Shown here one piece after another: positions 56,291 to 64,000 of a stretch of DNA of 64,000 bases (the stretch's first letter is position 1; each line of letters opens with the position of its first letter). The stretch is from Galeruca laticollis (taxonomy: Eukaryota > Arthropoda > Insecta > Coleoptera > Chrysomelidae). The DNA lies in contig OY998184.1 of the NCBI GenBank assembly GCA_963921935.1, positions 34,977,256 to 35,041,255 on the forward strand, read 5' to 3'. The notes under the pieces are model-generated. The model saw only the letters and a program-made list of their open reading frames with translations. It was not told the DNA's origin and made no database searches. Both the position numbers and the translations under genes were made by a program.

Positions 56291-57730
56291 AGCTAATGTG
56301 AATCACCAAAAAGCCATCTCCTTGACTAGAAGGCAATGCCCTGTAGACTATTCACGATGCAACAAGTCGAAATCTAAGGAAGTTGCAGTTTCAAGAATTA
56401 CAGTAGTCAACGAGGAATGGTCACCCACCAGGATCAGAGAAGATCAGGAGAATGATCCTGACCTGAAGATGATCCGGCAATGGAAGGAAGAAAATCGGCG
56501 ACCTACCTGGCAAGAAGTGTCAAGATTTTCACCGACACTCAAGGCATATTGGGCTCAGTGGGACTCCCTTGTCCTGGAAGAAGGCCTATTGAAAAGAATC
56601 CTTGAGAACGATGAAGGTTCCGAGAAGACATATAGTTATCCCGAGAGCGAGAGTAGCTGAGGTACTGAAGAAGTTACACGACAGTCCATCGGGAGGTCAT
56701 CTGGGAGTGAAGAAAACCCTTCAGCGAGTCCGTGAAAGGTTTTATTGGATGAACAGCTCCGACGATGTGAAGGACTGGTGTAAGAAATGAACGACTTGTG
56801 CTACGAGTAATGGACCACATCGCAAGAAAAAGGCACCCATGAAGCAGTACAATGTTGGAAGCCCTTTCGAAAGGATTGCTTTAGACATCGCTGGACCATT
56901 TCCGACGACAGAAAATGGTAGCAAATACATACTGGTTGTAATGGATTATTTCACAAAGTGGATGGAAATTTACGCTATCCCGAACCAAGAGGCCACAACT
57001 GTCGCGGATGTATTGGTGAAAGAATTTATCAGCCGATATGGAGTACCCTTGGAAGTCCACAGTGACCAGGGAAGAAATTTTGAAAGCCATCTATTCCAGG
57101 AGATTTGCGACAAGCTGGGAATGAAGACCAGGACAACAGCTTTACATCCACAGTCAGATGGAATGGTCGAGAGAATGAACAGGACTATTGGAAAATACCT
57201 GTCCAAAGTAGTATCCAGCCATCAGAGAGATTGGGACTAGTATTTTTCCCTATTCGCATTGGTTTATCGATCTGCCGTCAATGAGTCCACGGGTGAAACA
57301 CCGGCGAAAATCCTGTTTGGACGTGAAATGAGGCTTCCTTGTGACCTGGAATTTGGCTGTCGGCCTGGAGAAGATATAGCAGGCGAAGACTACGTGATCC
57401 AATTGAGAAGAAGGCTGGATGATATTCATGAACTAGTTCGAACAAATCTTCAAGTTGCCAGCGACAGAATGAAAAGTCGGTACGACACGCAGGCCACAGA
57501 AGGCGGTTTTAAAGAAGAGGACAAAGTATTGTTAGACAACCCGGCGAGGAAAAAAGGATTTTCTCCAAAATTACAAAAATCCTGGGAAGGTCCATACTTA
57601 ATCAAGAAAAGGATCAATGATGTTATATAACGCATAAGCAAGATCACCAACGGAAAACCAAAACTAGTTCACCAAAACCGACTAGCGCCATTCGAAGGAG
57701 ACCATCACCTGGAGGAAGGAGTAAACCTTA
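56290..57730 (+). pseudogene. integrase of Gypsy-D following the pol deletion
   Basis: After the deletion junction (about 56288): NHQKAISLTRR (end of RNase H), the WKEENRRPTWQEVSRFSPTLKAYWAQWDSLVLEEGLL linker, and HHCC with LHDSPSGGHLGVKKTL (56673-56720); the third Cys position reads TGA (56788-56790), then TTCAT. Core: LDIAGPFP (Asp 1), HSDQGRNFE (Asp 2), GMVERMNRT (Glu); the Asp2-Glu spacing is one residue shorter than the usual 35 because one Lys is missing. A TAG at 57238-57240 and a TAA at 57628-57630 interrupt. The C-terminal KGPYLIKKRIN-like and HQNRLAPFEGD segments follow, and the frame runs on into the macro domain without a stop. Confidence 0.85.
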
Positions 57731-57738
57731 TTCGAGAT

Positions 57739-58345
57739 GTGTCTGACCCTACCTTTATGGGCAGGTATGGAGGTACCGGGAAAGCTAGATATGGAGTCAC
57801 TTCGGAACAACAAGATCTGTTCACTCTCCCGGAAGATTATTCACTGGCATGCAACATCCCCGCCCATATCAAGAACGCACGAGGGTTGGCAACCGTCTTT
57901 CGAAAGAAGTTCGGGCAATTAGAAAAACTTGAAAACCAGATTCCAGCCCCTGGCAAGACACTGAAACTGAAACATAATTCGCGGTACGTCTTCTACGTGG
58001 TAACTAAAGATGAATTTAAAGATCGATCTACCTACCGCGATGTGTGGGAAGCACTTCGTAACCTTCGAGACCATGTGTTAGAATCCAACGTGAAGAAACT
58101 GGCTATGCCTAAGATAGATAGCGAGTAACCAGTTGGATTAGCGAGTTATCAGGAACATGGTAGAGGTTATCTTAAGAGATACCAGTGTCCAGATATTAAT
58201 TTGCAGCTACAACCCCCGTTATCAATATCCGATGAAGACGGTGCCCTGCTATTTCCATAAGATCGGAAAGTGTAGAAATGGGGCCAGTTGCTGATTCAAA
58301 CATCCAGTCTCGGCTACACAAAAGTTCCAGGAGGAACTTCCATTT
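57739..58345 (+). pseudogene. macro domain (TARG1/OARD1-like) plus CCCH zinc finger, Gypsy-D copy
   Basis: In the integrase frame: GRYGGTGKARYGVTSEQQDLFTLPEDYSLACNIPAHIKNARGLATVFRKKFGQL, then LKLKHNSRYVFYVVTKDEF, STYRDVWEALRNLRDHVLES and KLAMPKIDSE-stop (58125-58127). This reproduces nearly a whole TARG1-type macro fold: the 'DLF..P..YSLA' strand, the 'ARGLA..F+KKFG' loop and helix, the 'YVFY+VTK' strand with the Lys that is the nucleophile in TARG1, and the 'MPKI' strand. After a frameshift: VIRNMVEVILRDTSVQILICSYNPRY (last helix and strand), then a CX7CX5CX3H finger at 58247-58303, with TGA directly after its third Cys. The GCGLD loop holding the second catalytic residue in TARG1 is shortened or altered here (N-Q-L-D). 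About 130 residues before the first stop; the macro domain alone in the family is about 140. Function in the element is inferred only. Confidence 0.8.
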
Positions 58346-58359
58346 AAGGAGGAGGTAAT

Positions 58360-58824
58360 GTTACGAAACAGCACACTGGTATAGACCCTAAATCCGACCC
58401 TGTCTAAGCCAGGTATGAAAATTAAAATTATGGTGGATACGCAGTGTTTTTATAACTGTTTGAGACTATCTTATCTAAGCATTGTTTTTGTGACCAGACT
58501 TATCTAGAAAAGACTAGAATCAATTATTTGTGTGTGTAAACCGCAGCCCGGAATTTTCTAGTAAGAAAGGCATTAATATAAATAAGGACCGGTCAGCGGA
58601 GGAGTTAGTTGATAAAGTGATCTCGAGAAATAAACAAAAATACACCGAACAGTAAAGTGCTAATATAAAGTTTGTGTGGATATAAATTAAATTTAAGTGA
58701 TTAGTTAAGTATATATAAATTAAGTGTTAGTGAGTTAGTGTTTAAATAAATTAGTAAGTAGCCATACCGTGTTTAAAATTTATCCCACCCGTTTATTGTT
58801 TAAATAAATTAGAATAACATTACA
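58360..58824 (+). repeat. 3' LTR of Gypsy-D
   Basis: TGTTACGAAACAGC...ATTACA, followed by ATAC, the same four bases that precede the 5' LTR. Confidence 0.9.
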
Positions 58825-59044
58825 ATACACAAACGAAGAAGATTGGAGAATTAATATGTTCAAAAGTTTTAAATTTATTTGTTGAAGTTCCCTTCATTGC
58901 TCTTGTTCTTCATAATAAATGATAATTACTAAATGAGTTGAAAAAATAATGTATGCAACTTTCATATATAATGGCCATTAATACACTTGTATGTATCCTA
59001 ATATATATGCTCGTGTATTAATGATCGTTACATAATAGTATATT

Positions 59045-59550
59045 ATATACCGCGGGACTGAAGTAGTACATTTAATCCTGAAGGTAAAGTTTATGGCCCG
59101 ACCGCAGGGAGGGCCATAATTTACCTGAAGGATTAAATGTACTTCAGTCGCAAGGTATATACGATACTTTTCGTACTTCCGGTATGATTTTATTAATTAT
59201 TTCAATAATTTCAATCAGTTTTTTCTCTCTTCAACTCATTTAATAAACTGTCTTTAAAATAAGTTACCATAGTAACATTGCGTTGTGACAGTTATAATTT
59301 AGAAACATTGTCATTACTAGTCAATATGACGAACTGTCACAATATTAATTTGAATATTAACGTTAATTACCATTCTAATTAATTATATTTTTCAATAAAA
59401 TATCCCTTAAATTCGTTTGTTTGTGATTTAATCGTTCCGGGAGTTTCGTCAATATTTAATCCCGGAGGGATTAAATGTGACACTTTAGTACCTGTCACAA
59501 GGGAGTGAAGTTGTCACTTTAGGCCCGGAAGTACGAAAAATACTATAATA
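59045..59550. mobile_element. foldback/MITE-like structure
   Basis: Hairpin 59045-59160: the left arm ATATACCGCGGGACTGAAG...GGCC pairs with the right arm GGCC...CTTCAGTCGCAAGGTATAT over about 49 bp with few mismatches. Next, TACGATACTTTTCGTACTTCCGG (59160-59182) has its inverted counterpart CCGGAAGTACGAAAAATACTA at 59525-59545. Between them are further GGATTAAATGT and TTGTCAC inverted words. No coding capacity. Confidence 0.65.
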
Positions 59551-59894
59551 TCTATATCATTAATTGATCACACAGTTTACATATTATTAATCACAAAATT
59601 ACATTTTTTTACTAAAATTACATTATATTTTAGAAAGTTAATCCAATATAACATCAAATTGCACATTAAGTTAGGTATTTCAAAATTATTGACAACAAAA
59701 AATACTTTAAGAAAAAAGGAAAACTAAATTCTCCATTTCCATGAAAACAGGAATAAGTCTGAAAAAAAATTTAAACAGGACCTTAAGTTGCCAACAAAAA
59801 ACTATTTTTGTTTGTTATTCCTCTTAGCAGCATTATATTTTTTTCAATTAATAAGGGAACACAAACTTCTATGAGTTGAGAAAACATGTATGAT
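59551..59894. other. AT-rich, nothing recognised
   Basis: No coding domain, repeat or signal identified. Confidence 0.4.
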
Positions 59895-60431
59895 TTATGT
59901 TACTTTTACAAAAAGTTCAGTCTTAACAATTCCTTCTACATGACCTGAGAGTGGTAAAATGTGATATACAATAAGGTCATGCAGTATTGAAAGAAATTTA
60001 ACGACTTCTCTTTGTACATAAATCAGAAGTTTTATCATCAAGTCAGTAAAACTATAGTGAACGTCTAAAATATCTGTCTGCAAATTTTAGCCTTACCTTC
60101 GCAATTAAAAATTGTTAAAATTTGAATCATTTAATATTCTGTATCTAAAAATTGGAATTCAAAATTTTTCAATTCATTACTTGTAATAGAAGTCAATGGT
60201 TTTGGTTCTACTTGATAAATGCCTTTTGTTAATTTAAAACTTCTATTTCTCTGATCTTTTAGTAATATGCATTTTCTTCTTCTTTTGAGAGATAAAATTA
60301 CTGACTCTAGTTTCATTTAATTTATTTAATCCCATATTCCAAACGTTTTGTTTTTTAGGTAAATGTTCAAATTGAGTTTTCTTTAAAGTATCATTATTGT
60401 TACAAAAAATAAGTTTTCTTTTTACAGGCAA
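59895..60431 (-). other. possible exons of an unidentified minus-strand gene
   Basis: Three neighbouring minus-strand open stretches look protein-like: KRKLIFCNNNDTLKKTQFEHLPKKQNVWNMG... (60431-60243), SLKRRRKCILLKDQRNRSFKLTKGIYQVEPKPL... ending FQFLDTEY-stop (60316-60131), and DLMIKLLIYVQREVVKFLSILHDLIVY...FVKVT-stop (60083-59895). The first two overlap in different frames. TTTGCAG before the third could be an acceptor. No family recognised; could equally be chance or an old TE. Confidence 0.2.
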
Positions 60432-60978
60432 TACTGTATTTTCAAAAGCTTGGGCAGTATATGGGTATTTTTACTATATTCAACTATACTTTTAGAGGTG
60501 TATAATGTCATGGCTGTAAATATAAAGCAAATTTAAGAAGTCTTTTGCGTAATTTACTTATAAATGCATTATAAAATTTAAAAAAATATTTTGATCTTAA
60601 ACTTCAAATTGCGAAGTGGCCAAAAATATTTACTATTACAATTTTTTACAATACAAATATGACGAATTCTACCTAGTGATGACATGTTAAATGTTCACTT
60701 ACTTTTATTTACATGATTAAAACTAAAATCCTAAATAAATTAAAAACGACTCAATCTTACACCATATTTCCGTGTTTATAATATTTGTCATACTTTTAGA
60801 AATTTTATTTTTGACACTTTTTCCAAAGACAATCTACAAAAACATAATTATACTTTTCTCTATAGACATTGGCCATAAACTTTGGCTTTCGATTTTCAAA
60901 TCGTGAAACTGTGCGCGCGTCTTTAAATTCAAACTTCCTCGATGCTGGTGGGGCATAAACATGCAATCACTTTACTAG
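60432..60978. other. AT-rich, nothing recognised
   Basis: No domain, repeat or signal identified. Confidence 0.4.
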
Positions 60979-61323
60979 TACCGTAAAAATTATAGAAACT
61001 GTTCTATTTCATAAAAACATTTTATAAAAAAGTTATCCATAGATAACCTTTATATAAGGAGAATTTTATCTATGATTCTACGTAAGAAGCACCATAAAAA
61101 TATTTTTACCGGAAATTATTCTTATAAAAATGCGTTCTGTCCCATTAAAAAAATAGTTTTTATCTATGATTTTTATAAAAACATTTTACGTGACGTCATG
61201 AAAATAGAAGCACCATAAAAATATTTTTACGAGATGTCATTTTTATAAAAATTTGTGTTGTCACACTATCAAAATGGTGTTTATAAAACTTTTTATAAAA
61301 AATTTTATACAAATTTTTACAGT
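60979..61323. mobile_element. MITE-like element built of TTTTTATAAAAA words
   Basis: Short inverted ends CCGTAAAAATTATAGAAA (about 60980) and the complement of TTTATACAAATTTTTACAG (ending about 61323). A 25-bp direct repeat AGAAGCACCATAAAAATATTTTTAC occurs near 61087 and 61208. Many palindromic TTTATAAAAA words. No coding capacity. Confidence 0.4.
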
Positions 61324-61893
61324 GGGACAGGGGTATAAGCTTTTATATTTTGCTTTATTATACTAGCAAGTACGTTCCCCTCCAAGTTAAAAACACAGGA
61401 GCCGCGACTGGTTCTACCTTGGTTTATCAAGAGTATTTTTTGTTGCATCTGTGCATTTAGTTATTTTGAAGAAAAAAATGAGCATTAAGTGGTCCGAAAC
61501 TTTATAGCAAAAATGATTGCTTTTGAAATCATCGGGAGGAAAATATGGAATAAGGATGCCAGGGAAAACGCGTTCAAGTCTTCAGTGAAAATGAAGATGA
61601 AGGCGAAATTACAACAACAACCGAACCTGGGCAACTTTTACAGCCTGCTGAACTGGATGCAGTGTACTTACTTCCGTATTTCGATTTTTCGAAACACAAC
61701 CTGCACTGTTTAAACCAAAAGTTAATATTTATTTTGTTTTAACGGCAATTCTAACTATAATTCTTAAAAGTCTTCTCACTTTATAAACGTATATTCCGCT
61801 CACATTTCGATTATCAATCGATATTAATGTCAAAAAATTAGGACATATGACAATTATTCGAACAACGATAGATGGTTGACAGACAACGTCTTG
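61324..61893. other. flank of Gypsy-E, possible LTR region
   Basis: May contain the 3' LTR of the following minus-strand element, but no paired LTR is in the window. A purine-rich GCGGGGGAGAAT (minus strand, about 61920-61932) inside the end of its ORF could be the polypurine tract. A short plus-strand frame near 61570-61710 has no known domain. Confidence 0.35.
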
Positions 61894-64000
61894 TCACGCA
61901 TGGTCATCGCTAATCATACGTAATTCTCCCCCGCTTGAGTTTTCATCCCTACCATCTACCACGAAGTCTCTAAAGTGGGTTGGAAACTTTCTGGCACGGC
62001 GAGATCTTCGTAGGCCACTACTATGAGTCATTTCATTAGCCGAAGTCGCGTAGGGTTGCCCTTGTTCCACTGCGGGAGGTTGATTCTGTTCTTCCAGATT
62101 TTCGGGTTCTTTTCCATCTGTCGTGCTGATGGGAAACGGAGCCAGTCTTCTATTTGACACTGTAGCAGTTTCGCCATCGCTTCGACGAATGCAGGAATAT
62201 TGGGGATTGCTTTCTAGGAGCTCCACTTCCTCGACTAGGGGATCTGTCTGCGACTGCCGCATATATTTTTTCATTAATACGGGGCCCGGGATCATCCATG
62301 CGGGTAGAACATCGCCATTTGGAGACCTTCTTGAGTAGGCGAATAGTATTTCGTGCGGGGTGACGTTTGTTGAAGTGCAGAGAAGAGGGCGTATACAATG
62401 CAATGCCCCCGTTAGAATTCTTTTCCAATTTTCGATTGGCAAACTGAGTTGGATCGTACGCCATAAGGTGCCATTTAGGCGCTCCACTTGTTCATTCCCT
62501 CGGGAATTATAAGGTGTCGTTCTTGAAGACGCTATGTTTGAGTCTCTCAGGAAAGCTTTAAATTCCTCTGACATGAACGACGACACTTTATCGCCGTGGA
62601 CGTAGAGCGGTTGGCCGAAGGTTTGGAAGTCTTTCAAGCGGCTAATGACCGTAATTGACATCATGTCACGACAAGCATAGGCAAAGGGGAAGCGACTGGG
62701 TTTGTCAATTATCGTGAGTATATATTTATTCGGAGTATTTCAGGGTAAGGGCCCCTTAAAATTAATATTGATACGTTCTAAGGGGGCGTAGCTTTGATTA
62801 AGTGGCCACTAACTTTCATAAATTAAAGCTTAATCTCAGCACAGATTGGGCAGGCAGCCGTCATTTCTTTAACATCATTTGCCGGGTAAGGAAGATTCTT
62901 GAATCGTACCTAATGAAACATTCGAGTCACAACACGCTGACAGAGTGCGTTATGAGGATCTCGTAGTTTATTCGTGTTCATATACGCACACACTCGAGAA
63001 AGAGCCTGGGCTGCAGTGTTTTTGGAGATATCGTACTTATAGCATGATAACTCCAATCGCCTACGCATAATCTTTTAACTTCTGATGTTGCTACTGTGAT
63101 TTTGATTGAGTATGTATACGACTGCCTGTTGATCCGTTATCCAAATGAAAGTGTTTCCCAATCAAGTAATGTCTCAATTTCTTCAGGCTTTCCACTATTA
63201 CGCTCGCTTCTTTTTCTATCGATGAGTGCTTACATTCAGAGCCTGATAGCGTGCGAGAAAAGAATACAAAGGGCGCCCTTGTTGCGATAGCGTAGCTGCT
63301 AAAGCGAAGTCCGAAGCGTCAGTTTCTACCGTGAAGATCTCGTTAACATAGATTGCCATGAGGGTAGCTTTTTTATATTATCTTTGAGCGGTTCGAACCA
63401 TTGTAGAGCGTTTTGTGACAATGAGAAACTGGTTACATTAGTAAGTGGTTTTATTTTTTTTGAAATTATGTCGACCCATTTGGCGTATTGAGCGAATAAT
63501 CCGAGGACCCTCTCTAGCTCTTCCGTCTTTCTAGGCGCTGGTAAATCTAGTAGGGGTTTAAGTCGTTCGCTTTCCGGTTTTATTATATTATTTTCAACCG
63601 TATATCCCAACAGATCGATTTCAGTTTTGTTAAAGACGTTCTTTTGTTCATTTAAGACTAGGCCGTACTTTTTTGCAGCATCCAAAAACCATTTCAAATT
63701 GTGATCGTGCTCGGCCCGTGTTTTCCCACAAACCGTGACGTCATCTAGATATGTAAATGTGCATGTGACGTCATCAGTATATGTAAATGTGCCATACAGT
63801 TTTTCTGTAGATATAACAAATTCGAGTGCGCTCTGAAACGCAGCTATACCATTGGTTACGCCAAAAGGTGTTCTGGTAAATTGATATAATTTGCTACAAG
63901 CTTCAAATAGAGTGTATATTTTCTCTTACGGGAGGATCGGGATTTGGTGATAAGCCGATTTCAAATTAATTTGACTAAACATGTTGTATTTCGAGATGTC
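61894..64000 (-). mobile_element. Gypsy-E: Ty3/gypsy pol, runs off the window end
   Basis: Minus strand from 64000: RT (INLKSAYHQI-like at about 63970, LYQFTRTPFGVTNGIAAFQSALEF about 63895-63820, catalytic YLDD/YTDD about 63790-63735, LLGYTVENNIIKPESERL, FAQYAKWVDIISKKIKPLT), then RNase H traces, an integrase zinc region with CPICAEIK (about 62850-62830) and core TIIDKPSRFPFAY (about 62715-62680). An open 256-codon frame 62664-61894 follows, with HGDKVSSF (Asp), NEQVERLNGT (Glu, exactly 35 residues later), and a C-terminal region ending SRRARKFPTHFRDFVVDGRDENSSGGE. Stops and frameshifts lie between 62700 and 63330. It is a different gypsy lineage from copies A/B/D. Confidence 0.85.
63735..63794 (-). 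repeat. 30-bp in-frame duplication of the RT catalytic motif
   Basis: Units 63735-63764 and 63765-63794 (GTGACGTCATCTAGATATG... and GTGACGTCATCAGTATATG...) are about 85% identical. On the coding strand they read T-F-T-Y-T-D-D-V-T-C then T-F-T-Y-L-D-D-V-T-V, so the YxDD active-site strand and turn are present twice. Confidence 0.85.

Larger units (their letters stand above)
54341..58824 (+). mobile_element. Gypsy-D: complete-ended LTR element lacking PR-RT, with macro domain
   Basis: Two LTRs (54341-54807 and 58360-58824) differ by roughly nine substitutions and two small indels by eye (about 2%). ATAC flanks both ends, a 4-bp target duplication. Inside: primer binding site 54809-54825, gag, duplicated zinc knuckle, end of RNase H, integrase, macro domain, CCCH finger and polypurine tract AAGGAGGAGG (58347-58356). 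Protease, RT and most of RNase H are cleanly missing, so this copy must have been mobilised by another element's enzymes. Confidence 0.9.

Overview
The window reads as a TE-saturated stretch of an arthropod, almost certainly insect, nuclear genome. It is AT-rich, with spliced genes using GT-AG introns and an arthropod-type TATA/initiator promoter. It holds a dense mixture of LTR retrotransposons (Ty3/gypsy, BEL/Pao), LINEs (Jockey-, R1/LOA-, RTE-like), Penelope-like elements and DNA transposons (Tc1/mariner, IS630-like, pogo, hAT, Harbinger). The order of insect cannot be fixed from the sequence. There are no rRNA, tRNA, CRISPR or bacterial-type genes.

Layout. 1-5.8 kb: relics of a LINE, a Tc1 element and an old minus-strand gypsy element. 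5.8-10.4 kb: Gypsy-A, an LTR element lacking most of pol, with a palindromic Penelope-like insert in gag. 11.0-12.8 kb: a small two-exon gene for a secreted Asn/Tyr/Ser-rich protein, with a pogo relic in its intron. 13.2-21.2 kb: Gypsy-B, the copy that still shows protease, reverse transcriptase, RNase H and integrase, split by a Harbinger transposon. 21.6-37.3 kb: a complete seven-exon gene for the DNA primase small subunit (PRIM1); three of its six introns are swollen by TEs and minisatellites. 38-47.4 kb: hAT, pogo, R1-like LINE and a second Penelope-like copy, plus a possible lone promoter/first exon near 45.6-45.75 kb. 47.4-52.9 kb: degenerate repeats and a largely open BEL/Pao element. 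52.9-54.1 kb: an almost complete mariner. 54.3-58.8 kb: Gypsy-D, flanked by two nearly identical LTRs and a 4-bp target duplication. 59-61.4 kb: foldback/MITE elements and unassigned AT-rich DNA. 61.9-64 kb: a minus-strand gypsy element running off the window.

The most notable system is the gypsy family represented by copies A, B and D. Its Gag begins with a SAP motif followed by a coiled coil. Downstream of integrase, where env would lie, it carries a macro domain resembling TARG1/OARD1 (ADP-ribose hydrolase) followed by a CCCH zinc finger. Copies A and D share the same PR-RT-RH deletion and the same 213-bp duplication of the zinc-knuckle region, so they look like a non-autonomous subfamily moved in trans by relatives such as copy B. 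All copies seen here are broken. The recognisable host genes are PRIM1 (replication priming, with an E2F-like site upstream) and the secreted protein gene; they show no functional link to each other.
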